Shown piece by piece: positions 24,494 to 36,500 of a DNA stretch of 64,000 nt. The position numbers were made by a program, and so were the translations under genes. Each line of letters starts with the position of its first letter. Within the stretch, counting starts at the first letter, position 1. The notes beneath the pieces were generated by a model that saw only the letters and a list, made by a program, of their open reading frames with translations, had not been told where the DNA came from and did not search any database. The DNA comes from Holothuria scabra (taxonomy: Eukaryota; Echinodermata; Holothuroidea; Aspidochirotida; Holothuriidae): contig CM074187.1 in assembly GCA_037179385.1 (NCBI GenBank), forward strand, positions 43,620,879-43,684,878, given 5' to 3'.

Positions 24494-24595
24494 ATGGATT
24501 ACAAACGCCGAAGACATCATCTGCCAGCTACAGTGCATGCTGCAGTACTTTCATCTCGTAGAATACGACATCAGAGACTCATTCGACAGTATCCG
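24494..24595 (+). CDS. EML: EML exon 1 (start codon, basic N terminus)
   Basis: ATG followed by 33 open codons and a GTAAAA donor, phase 0. An in-frame TAA sits two codons before the ATG, so translation of this form starts here. The peptide is strongly basic (MDYKRRRHH at the start, several Arg later), which would suit an acidic tubulin surface, but that is inference. It has no matching acceptor just upstream, so it behaves as a first coding exon rather than an internal one. Similarity to a known EML N terminus was not recognised. Confidence 0.6.
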
Positions 24596-27500
24596 GTAAA
24601 ATGAAAAAAAAAAAACTTCCAATTGTTGTACCAAAAGATAAATTTTAATGCAAATTTTGCTTGTATACTATACTGTAGGATTCTTGATTACAAGAACAAG
24701 TGAGTGGTAGGGTTCCTGGTTTTTTCACTAGGAGTTAAATTGAGGAGGCTAACTGAAAAAAAAAATCTTATCAAATTTGTTATCAAATGGAATCTGCATG
24801 TTCCAAAGGTTTCAATTTTTTATGTGTTTAAACATCTGTTTTGGTTTTTTTTATTATTATATTGTCATTATTATTTTCCAGTGTTTGAATTTAAGAGAGC
24901 CAGTACTCTGCAGCCATTTTATGATTTATTCAAAATCTAAGATGGCAAGTTCCCACCAATAATTGGAAATATTTCTATTCTTTGGTTTGGTAAGAGCCAG
25001 GATAAAACCTTTTTATTGCATTTGCCTGATCTTCAATGCTTGCTTTTTAGCTTTATTAAGCATACAGATGAGAACTGCAATCTGTACTGAGAAGGATCCC
25101 TTTATTTTGAGCCACTACAGGTTGTTTGATTGATGACACTTTGCATAATGAAGGGGAACCTCTCTGCTGTAACTTTCTGTTAATACAATTTCAACTCCTT
25201 TGTGTGATGTATGTGTGTGTGTTCAGTCAGGTTTGGTCTCAATTAAATGAAAGTATTTGTCAGCAGTAAAGTAAAAGTTAAAGTATACATGCAGGCCTGT
25301 ATAATTTGAGAATGAAGAGAATGCATGTAGGGAGAAGAATGATATATAGAATGGTAGAAGAGTTGCCTTTTTTTCATCCAGTGTTGGTAAAAGTTTGTTA
25401 CATCCTATTGCTATTCAGCAAATTTGAAGCAATTTTGGTAAAAGAAGAAGAACAGCAACATAATTTCATTAAGACTTTAACTTTCATCCTGTACAGTATT
25501 TTAATATGTAAAAAATCAGAACTTGTATCTCAGCAGTATATGCAGTCAACTCGCACCCCGACTACAAGTTTTGTTCTGTAGTAAGTTATACAAATCCTCA
25601 TTGTCTCAGCTTTTTGATTGACAAAACGTTAAAAACACACTGGCAGGGTATATAATGTAGCTCATATTATTTCAAAATGTATACTGTGTACACTGAGAGT
25701 GTTTTAATAACATATTGAGGATTGTTTGCTCACTTTAAAGGGCAAGAGCAGTCATTCCAACTTAAAGTAGTGTGGTAGACTGTCCTGTTTCATGATTGGC
25801 TGTTGAGTGTCATGTGACAACATTTTTTCTCCCCTAACATGAAATTTACTCAAAGTAGCTGCATGCTTACCTATATTGATGTTAAAAAATATCATCGGAA
25901 AGATGCTATGAAGAGAAATAAGATGAAAATTGTGATATTTAATTGTGGCTTGAAAATAAGTTTGGGGGGACTGCTCTTGACCTTTAAAGCAATTAAGTGA
26001 GAGTGTGTATGGATGAGGATTGAGTTTTGGACAGGGAGGGCTTTAGTAAGTAGGTTAGGAGAATTGGAAGTGTTTTGGGTGAGAGGAATAGGTCTTTTTA
26101 AGTTAAATAAAGATCTGTCCTGGATCAATGTAGCTGAAATGTCCACAAACTGATCACTGGCAACCTTGGGCCACGTACATGTACAGACATTGACAATAAC
26201 AGATCCCTATCACCTCTCCCCTAGCACCCCCTGCTCCCTCCTCGCTCCCTCCCCCCTCTTCTAAAAAGTCACAAAATCATGCTACTATCTAGAATTCAGT
26301 GAGAGATTTTAGCAAAATTTACAGGACAAAAAGGCCTTTTCCTTGGGTTCAAGCCATGACTTTAATAAGAGCTGCTATCTAGTGATGGTCTGATTTCAGT
26401 CGGCCATAACTGGGGTCCATCACTTTAAATCTTTCGATTTCCTTGCTTACCTCTATTATGGATGGTTGTAATTTGTATCTTAAATTCTCCAAGTTCACTA
26501 AATATGAGGGTTTGAAATTGGTGTAAACAATAAATAAAGACAGTTTTAGGCATATGGACCCCACTAATGGGGGCCTACAGTCACTAAAAACAAACACTAA
26601 TGGGATTCGTCTTTATCAGGGTTGTCCAACCTTTTGCAGCGGTGGGCCACATGTAATGGTTATGATGGATGAGGGGCCGCATTTAATATTTGTTTTTTTT
26701 TCAATTTTTCCCGACGCCCAAGGCAACAAAATGCAATCATTGCGCGTAGAGAACACTGGTTCATTTTCGTTTTTGATTGAACAAATAAATAAATTTTAGC
26801 AAAAACTGATGGTGTTGGGCACAATATTCTGCCAAAGATTTTTTCATATTCCTCCTGAATATTTCTCAATCCGCCCCTGTGGACAACACTCCAATGTAGC
26901 TATGTACCAGACATTTGAAATGAATTATTTCATTGAAAAGTAAGCATGCCATAGCGGACGTCGAAGCCTAAAGTTGTCATCAATTAATCTGCTATTGAAT
27001 AATTTTGCAATGTAGATTATTTCTGCCGGGCCGGACGCAACCTTTTCGCGGGCCAGACCGTGGCCCGCAGGCCGTAGGTTGGACAACCCTGGTCTATATG
27101 CTTCTCTGCAATATAACATCAAACTCTTTTATAGCAGTCCTATTTATCTTAAAATCACAGTAGCTGAACTCAAAGCTCACTTATAAATTCTGGAATATCA
27201 TGGGTGGAAAAAGTTGGGAAGGTGGGAGGCTTCTTCCTGGGAAATTTAGGCATCTGGGAGAAAATTTTGGAAATTGGAAAGAAATTTCCCACTTCTTTTA
27301 CATAAAAATCTAGGAAGAATTGTGGGAAATTAGTCCTTCCTGGGAAATAATTTTATTCCCTTCTTGGGAAACAAACATTTTTCCAGTCCTGTTCTGGATT
27401 AATAGTGGTCAACTTGGGATGGGTAAAACATGGTATACTGTACTTTCCTAGTGTCATGTCATAGTGCTCAACTATAGATTGCAAAGGGTAGGTGTAACCC

Positions 27501-30500
27501 CTAAAAAAGATGTGCAATAAATCATGTTTGTGTTTCTGATCACATTTTTAATTTTAAATTTTAGCTTAGATGAACCATGCATGATGGGCTTGTAATATGA
27601 TACTCTAAACTGAAATGTTTCGTCTTTATAGATTCAGATTGGATCAAGAAACCACCTGCCTGCATTGAATGTTCCAAGAACTATGGCGACCTCAGTGGGT
27701 CATGTTCAGTCTCCATCTACTAGCAGACCAAGTTCCAGTCGTCCGGGATCATCTAGTTCTCGCTACACACCTGTTGGAAGTTTGGCAGGAAATGACTTAG
27801 GTTTGTTGACTATTCTTTACGACCCCACTTTGTGCAGTACAGTAATAGCCTTCTCAATTACCATGCCCACTTTCACATCTTCTTATGACCAACTGCATGG
27901 TCAAGTGGTTAGAGCATCAAACTTGCAGTTGGAAGGTTGGGAGTTCATGTCCTGGCCGGGTCATACCGAAGACTTTAAAAATTGAACCTACTGTTTTTGT
28001 GCTTGGTGCTCAGCATAAGCAATGGAGTAGGGTAAACATGCATGCTATTGAGCCACAACTGGAAAAAAGGTTGTGGCTGGCTCGACTTGAACCAATTGGT
28101 TGGAAACTGGGCCTTATAACTCCATGTGTAGCCTAACCTTACCTAACCTTCACATCCTCTGACACATTATGTGGTGTTATTTTCTTTCAATTTTTATGAA
28201 TTATCTTGATGTGGAAAAACAAATGGATATACACACAGCAGTAAATGAGGGAAAGATGAATTTTCTCTTTGAGAGCTCAACAAAAGTTGTTCTACTCTTT
28301 TATGGCAAGTCAAAGTATGTTATTGATTTCAAATATTTTCTCCTGCCAAGATACCTCCAGCAAGGTCTTTACAGCTTGGACAACTTTGGAAGTCATGAGA
28401 GTTAGTTTAAGACCTGAAAAAGCCTTAAAACTCAAGGAAATTGTGTGCAGTCCTGAAAAAGTCATGGAAATTTTCACAGGGTGACTTTGAACTTTCTCAC
28501 TTGTAAAATCAAAAGGCATTCTTACTCATAATACCAAGATGGATATTCATATTCATTATATTTTTTTCTTTTTTTTTGTCTTTACTGTTGAAAATTTTAT
28601 TTAAGACATCAAGAGGAATCATAGACATACGGGGATAACTTTTGTGGGGAGGGCAAGAACAAATTTTGCCCCAATAATGGCACCTTTTATCATGTTTTGC
28701 CCAAATTGACCAACTGTTTTTCCCAGATTGGGAGGGCTAGTGCTCCCCGTGCTCCCACCCCCCCTCCGCTTTGTAGCCCCATGAGAGGAATTTCATGAAA
28801 AACTTATGAAGATTGATCTCATGTGCAGGAACCTTTTTCCAATGCATTCATGAAGCAGTTTATACATCAGAATTTGCATGTGGTTATTATAAATTAAACC
28901 AATATTTTCTTTCTCTTTTTTTTGTTCTTTTATAAAGGGAAAAGTTTGGCATATGTACCCCCTATAAGTGAAAAGGATTGTATGGATGAGTTAAGGGAAG
29001 TTTTGAGAAAACCGCTAGAAAATGTCAGCCGACAGAGATTACGAGCTATTCTGTATGGATTCAGAAGAAAGGGAGGATTGGAAAATAGGATAACAGTACA
29101 GCATATGAACAGTGTGCTGCTGGAACATGAGGTCCGTCTTTCCAGTCGTATTACTCAGCTTATAAGGAAAGGATTTGAAGGAAAATATGGGATTGATTAT
29201 GAATCCCTTTGGAAACTCATGTGTGGTTCACAGGCATTGTCAGGTAAGCTGATGAAGTTGCTACAACAGTATGAGAGGTAACAGTTTTTGGGTGAAAATG
29301 AGAATTCCTATGATCATTGAAAATTTCCAGGCATTTAAAACGTTGATTTTCCGTTGAATTTGCATGGTAGAATCGCAAAGCATCTTGTGAGAAATTTGAA
29401 AGTGGCACCACCCATGGCAGGATTTTCCCTGATCAAGTAAAAACGATTTTCCCCAGAAAAAGGTTATTTCCTGAACTGTATGAAGGCTGTCAGTTTTTAG
29501 GTGAATGATGGGTTGTGGTATTTTACAGGAGGTGTTTCTCCTTGGCATGCAACCCAGCTCCTCCATTGCCTTCTTTGAAATTGCAATGCAATGTTTTTCT
29601 TTTTGTACTCTGTTAAAATAATGATGGTTTTCACTTCCCTTGTTTGATGTTTTGGCAGGCACCAATAGCTAGGAACTCAACAAAAAGTGAAACATTTGTT
29701 CAGGCATGTGTTGTACTTTGTCTCTTACTTCAAAGTAAGTCTTATCAAACATGCACCTGTGGGTATGCTATTTCTTGTCTGGTTTACTTTCGGTGGAGGT
29801 TGCATCTTGTGGAAATTTGGTCATCAGGGTTTTCCCTGGGTTTAGAATTGAACGTCGCGGATCTGATGCGTCCATTAGTGGATCGCCGGCCTGGGGGAGG
29901 GGTATAAGGGGAGGGGGTGTCCCCCTCCCCTTTTGGAAATTTTGTGACTTATGCAAGTCCCTAGATGCAAAATGGTGACATTTTTGAGCCAAATTAGTCC
30001 ACACAATTTTTGTAAGTTGACGCAAAAATATTAGCACCGATACTCACATTCGTACAAATTTTGATCTACTGATAGCGGTCACATTGGCTTCCATGTCACC
30101 GTAATTTCTGCTTCAAAAGTTTTGGTTCATCGGCATGGCCTTTATTAAGCGCTGGCACCAGAAGATTTTACCCCCGGTTGGCCGTTATTTCGCGTCCGTT
30201 GCTCACCAAAATTTACGTGATTGGGCCGGCTTGCAATATTACCAGTTTAGGATAGAAAATATTGGGAAAATTTCCGTTCGTTTCAAGCCACTAACGGGAT
30301 ATCATTTTTGTAGGCGTAATATATTTTCACTTCAAAAGTGGAGATGTAAATCAACTGTTAATGCGATAGATTTGTTTGCAGTCGATGTCACATGCCCCAG
30401 GCTTTAATAATTTAGTTCTTAGGCCAACATCATGCTCATTCTATTTTTCATCCCCCAATCATTTCGGAACTATTGCATTCCCTTTCTGCACTGGCCGGTT

Positions 30501-33500
30501 GTAGTTGCTATAATATACTGAAACTACTCTCCTGCTTTACTACGAACCCCATGTAGAGCAACCATTCATGATAATCTTAGAAGCAGAATCTTAGCAGTTC
30601 TGGGCAGCCAACAATTGCACCCGATTAACGTATCTTATGGTTCCTTTCGGGTATAAACATCCCCGGAAATTTTAAGCAGTTCTTGTCCAAAACTTACGTC
30701 TTGTTTAAAAAGAATCTGCAACTGAAATGCACGTAGGTCAGATCCCCGAAAAATCCACGTACGCAGAGATTTGTGATGCCGTTTCATGGTGAATTTGGCA
30801 CGGGGGTCGCCCTGCTTCGCTAGCCGGCTATATAAGCATTGGCAGTGCGATCGTCGTAACACAAACTCAATGGGAAAACTTGTCTCGAGACCGAGTATTT
30901 TCACACACTAAATCACATAGGCGAAGGCGCGAATTGTGATTGGCTGGCTAGAATCAATGCAATTGAACCAATCACGATGCAGGGACCAATTTAAATTTTG
31001 AAATGGGTCGTATGCATATGATGTCACCAAGCAAAACATGACGGAAATGTTTGGCGGAAAAAACGGACACGCACGGAAGTCTACTGCATGCGTGTGCCAA
31101 GAATTTTGCTTCACGAGGCCACGTGCATCACGGTTTTTGTTTGCAATGACGTTGCATGACAACATTGCACAAGTCCTACTGTAAATAACAGGTGCGTTCG
31201 ATTAAGCGGCTCGAGCCGGTTCAACTGGCTCAACTAGTTTCTTGACTGGATGAAATCTGACGTAAAATACGTCACACGGCTCAACTAGACCACCTCGGAG
31301 GGCTGGTCGTTTTGGCCGACTCAAGTTGTGACGTTTTGCTGACGTTAAGATCACTATTCTGAAAGATCGCTTGCTAGCTGAGCCAGTTGAGCTGGCCCGA
31401 GCCGCTAAATCGAACGCACCTAACATTACGGAAGGAATGCTGGGAATTACTTAATTTATGCAAGATAATAATCGCCGGACTTCACAAGATTCTAGGAGCT
31501 ACGGGTACAAAACGTCCACAGACATGTATGCTGAGCTTTGGGATTAAAAAGAGGCGAAACACTGCAGCTCGATAGTCTGCTTTGTGCAGAACAGTTTGTA
31601 CAGCAACTTACGCGGCGCTTTTTGCGATAAGCAAGGAAAAGACATTAAATGCAATTCTAAATCTAATTCCATGTAATACTTCAGGGTTATAGCGGAAAAT
31701 ATCAAACGATCACTTCCATGGCAGGGGTAAAATTTTACGTTTGTGATTATCAATGCAACCAGTTTTGGCGGGAAGTTAAAGGATTGAGTTTACAGGAATT
31801 TAACGAAACTAAGGGCAAGTTTCAAGTATATTTTAACCCCTTTTTCAGCTTGCAAATAATCGGGAGTAATGATCAAGTGAGTGCCAGAATTTATAAAAGC
31901 AATGGAGCACGTGGCTGCAAGCAATCACAGATTGTGTGTGTCCCGATCTTTTCATGAAAACATGTTGGGAAAACAAGGGTTCTATGACATCATACACATA
32001 AGGTCCATCGCACTTATTTTAAGTTACCTCTAAACAGCGTGATTGGTTCATTATTGCGTTTAATCAGCCAATCACACTTGTGACATCGTCAATGCAGTTT
32101 TACTGTGTAGGAAAAACATGTAGAAGCCAACCGTCTTCGCATAGAATTCTAATACTCCCATTGCATTTTTGCTACAATCGAATTTCCCAAACTTTGGTTG
32201 TAGCCGGGCAAAACAATCGTGTCGTAAGTTTTAAGAACGAAGTAACAGGAAATATGTGGGATTACATCGTGAAGATACAATGACATGGTTCGTTCGTTTG
32301 ATTGATAATTTCGCAAATCTGAGACATTAGCCCCGCCTCTAACCTGCCAAAGGCGGGCGTATGTGTTTTGGTCATGCAAGTCGTGTTATGCCACATAGCT
32401 GCTGTGCTCCGGAGTGAGCAAAATATTTTCCTGATACAAGCCTACGACGGCAAGTGCAGGCTAGTTAATTATAATAATACTGTGTTGTTACTCGTTCAAT
32501 AGTAGGCCCTATGAGATATACATACAGAGCTCCGACTCGCATGCAGTGGTATGTGCATGGAAATTAAAAAAGTTAGTTGCAGTTTTACAAACAAGTCAAT
32601 GATTTTGTCGTTTATTGTATTAACAACAAAAGCAGTCGTTGACAGAAAGAAGAAAAATTATGGAGGCTAGCTGGCAGCAATTTTGAACATCGCGGCCGTT
32701 TTTTGAACGTCGCGGCCTCCTTGGTTTTAAAGCTTGAACGTCGCGGGCCGCGCCGTTCAAAACGCCCAGGGAAAACCCTGGTCATCCCAATGCATCCACA
32801 CCAACTTGTATTAGTGAATGATACTGACATGTTTCATGAGTGGCTTCTTTAGAATCATGTGACAATATTTTTCTTTCCCAAATGAAATATACACTTGAGT
32901 CACTGCTTGAATAGCCATGAATATGCAACATATCTACAGATGAATATGCAACATATCTACAGCCTGAAATATCATGAAAGATATCTGGAAGAGTAACAGG
33001 AGGAAATTTGTGACATGTAGCCATTGTTTTGAATAAGTCTGGAGGGACCTCTTTTAATTTCCGTCAAAAGTTAATAATCTCAGATCTGAATTATAACTGT
33101 CTTTCTATATTTCTTTCCAATAAATCCCCTTTTGTTTAGGTAGGGACAGTGTAATCTGTTTATATGGAGAAGATATTTTTCCAGGATCAAGGAAGCAGTC
33201 AGTAAGTGGGACAGGTATGGACCCTAGGGACCGTGAATTAATCGATCGCTTGAAGCGCCAACTGATGTCGAGTAGAGATCATAATCTAGCAGAAATCAGG
33301 AGCATTTGTGAAGCGAGAGATATCTTGAGGCATGGCATTTTACCAGTGAGAGTGGTGAGTATAGCACACTGTATTTACTCCTCAAAGGCCCCCACTCATA
33401 CGAAAAAGCCACCTTAAACATTCAAGAGTTCAAGAAATTTCCTGATGTCAGAAAATTGGAGGTCTTGAGCTTAGTTCTCAGGAAATCCATTTTGCTCTAC

Positions 33501-36500
33501 AAAAAATAAATGATGCCATGGTTGTAATAGCCAAGGGTGGGAGAGTTTTAGAGCTTTTGGGGATCTTTAAACATATGAATGTAATTTTTACTGCATGAAA
33601 AAACTTGGAAAACAGAAAAAGATAGTACCTCTTTCAGAGCTGGAAAAAATGTGTATTTCCCAGGAAGGGAGTAAAATTGTTTCGCTGGAAGGGAGTACAA
33701 CTTTGTATAATTCTCTGTACATAAATTTTCATATGCAGAAAAGGGAAATTTCCCTTCAGATAACAAAATTTTCGGAGAAAAAGCCACCCAGCTTTCCAAC
33801 TTCTTCCACACACGACCATTTTGCACCTAATTCCTCCTTTGTAAAAAGTTTCATCATTGGGGAACACTCCCCTTAGACCCTCCTGTGACAATTCTCAAAG
33901 GCAAAGTTTCAGGGGAATGGACTTTTTCTTGCATATACATCTCTGTTACATACATAAATTTTTTGGAAAGAAAAATAAATTCCATCTCATGTCTTATTTA
34001 TTAATATCCCAGACTATCAATTTCTTCAGACTGTGAAGGGGAATTAGAAGTTGCAATTTTGCTGGCAACACAGAGGAAAACAACTTTGAAAAATTTCTCT
34101 ATTGAACCACTGGGTAAATGGCCTAGAATGTTATGTGTAGCTGTTTGTTGTGTTCCTATGTACACATAATATGAAGTAAAGTGCAGTATGCCAAAACAAG
34201 TTCAAATTTTAGAATACTGTTCGGCAAGTCACATGAAGAGTTGTGGAAGGTCGCTTCAAAAGTTCTAAGGAAGAAAATGTTTGTTGATTTTGTTGATTTT
34301 TATAAGTGTAAAATACATACATTTTGTAAAAGTGGAGATTGAAGGTGGTGGGGGAATTGTGGCTTCTTGCCTTTTCTTAAAAACAAAGGTCTTGGACTGA
34401 AAATCAACATTCACTATTTAATAAATGTGTCTATGAAGGGGTCCAAGAAGAGAATTAACATACCCAATTTAGTGTAATTAACTTTAAATACAGATTGCAT
34501 AGGATTAACATATTAAACAAAATACTATGGCACTAAAATATTTGTATGCAGTGTTGACCATCAACCTGTTAAAAAATTGGGCTAATGCCTGTCTGCTTCT
34601 CTGTCTGTCTGTCTGTCTGTGTTTCTGTCCATGTGTTACTGGACTAACCAAATGGTTTATAAACCTATGTCTGAAGTCGATGCTGGCTTCATCTGTTTTA
34701 GCTACAAGCTGTGGATATCACATTGTAACAATGTGGAAAAGCCTATAAAATAATATTAATGTAACTTGTAAACCTTCAGTTAAAGTTCATAAGAAGTGTT
34801 TCATGGCAAAACATAGTGAGGTATTAGTGTATCCTCTCTGTAGTTTCTTAGGTTGGGGGGGGGAGTTGACGGAAAGGTATTGGACTGGGAGTGATTGTGA
34901 TCAGTATATGCCTATGTTTAATTTTCTGTAATTTTTATGGTTTACTACATCCAAATCTTTTCATTCTAATTTGTATTTGTTTACCCAAAGTTATCCAGAG
35001 GTTTTGGTACACTTTTCTTTTCATGACATGTAATATTGTCAACATCTTTGATGTTGTGTAAATAATTTGTTTTTTATTTGGGTGGTTAAATTGTCATGCT
35101 CTTTCTCTTCAGCTTAAAAAAATTTGTGAAGAACAAAGACTTCCAGTTTCAAAATCCCTCTTAAGTGTACTGCTGGCACGCTGTGATGATGAGAAGAATG
35201 GGCAAGCCAGGTATGTTGTTTCGGGGCCTTGCCCTGTGAAGGGGGGAGAGGAGGAAGGGAGCATCTTCCCCCCTGAGATTTCACATTGTACATACACCAC
35301 ATGTCAAGCGATGGGGGTTCACCTGTTTAACTTTTTAAAAATATTTGACTCAGTTCAAATCCTGTTGCTTTGTGAAAAGGACTTGCAAAAAGTAGTGTTT
35401 CATTATTTCATTATATAACCTTAAGAATACTTTGGCAATTACATGTATTTGCCCAACACATCAAAGGAACAACAGTCACTTGTTTACAGGAAGCAAATAA
35501 TGTTGTCAAAGTGAGGTTTTTCATCACTGGAAAGTGGAGTTATATTTCTTTTTTAAACATGCTGAGGACAATTAACACTGAATGCAAATTTCATCAAAAA
35601 TCTTAAGCCTTTTCCTTGTTAATAAATCAATTGAAGCTGGTCCTTTTATTTATTCCTTTATTTTGAGGACAGTACCTGGAATGACGTTTAATGTTTGGTC
35701 ATGTTTCTGTGAAAGTAAACATTGTGCATTTCTTGATGTTTTTTGAACAGCTGGACAGATTTTCTTGGTCTCCTTGAAAAAGCCTCTGCCGAAGTTGCAA
35801 CTTCTGAGGAAGTTTCAACCTTGCCCCCTCTTACTAACAATAGGCCAGCAAGTGTTTCCAAAACGGAGAAAAAGAATCAGTTATCATCGATAAGTAAGTT
35901 GGGTTTTATTTGTTGATTATTAGCTCAACCCACTAACAGTGGGTAGAGCTTATGTTATACTGTATATGGGGTCAAAATGTCTGTCTCCCACTTTAAAAAG
36001 TTTCACTGCCTTCAAATCTGGTCAGATATGTCTGATTTTTCCAGTGGAGGATTGGCATAAGCATGGCAACAGGTCTATTGTTTTTGGAGTGGTTTGGAGA
36101 AATCATTACTTTTCTGTATTTTCCCCTCAAATGTCTCAGATCTGTTACATAATCAAGATAGCCTACGAAGCAGTCATTTATTTGTCAGCTAATTACTTAT
36201 CCTTCAGTAATTTTGATATCTATTACCAAGGAGCTGCTGTGACACAGGTCTCTCTTTGCTGTGTGAGGACACTTCCACAGTGTGTGGGCACTGTATATAA
36301 TGCTGTTTGGCTCATGTCCAAGTTCGTTTATCTGGTCAAGCTGGAGTAAAAGTGGCTATATGATACTTGTAACAATTTGGAATAATGTCAACTTGAATGG
36401 ACGAGAAGTACTTCCATGAATGGACACAAATCAGCAGTATCAGCCTTAAGATGAATGGTGCATTGAAGTTTCTTCCAGTACTTTACTTTTGGTGTACTTG

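Larger units (their letters stand above)
24596..27631. other. EML intron 1
   Basis: Contains a TTAA MITE (25735-25987), a MITE tail (26009-26102), a dispersed repeat (26378-26595) and an hAT-like MITE (26617-27091); nothing coding recognised. Confidence 0.6.
29244..33184. other. EML intron 3
   Basis: Dominated by a 2.95-kb TIR element (29826-32779), followed by a decayed TTAA MITE (about 32790-33055). Confidence 0.7.

Noticed and set aside
27801..28136. Frame extension of exon 2 into the intron and SINE
   Set aside because: A good GT donor at 27801 ends the exon in the phase needed by exon 3; the extension runs into a SINE.
29644..30037. Open frames around the left end of the 2.95-kb element
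   Set aside because: They cross the element border and contain G/C-rich low-complexity sequence.
35939..36349. 136-codon open frame in intron 6
   Set aside because: Starts just after the exon 6 donor; no conserved motif and no usable acceptor. Likely chance.
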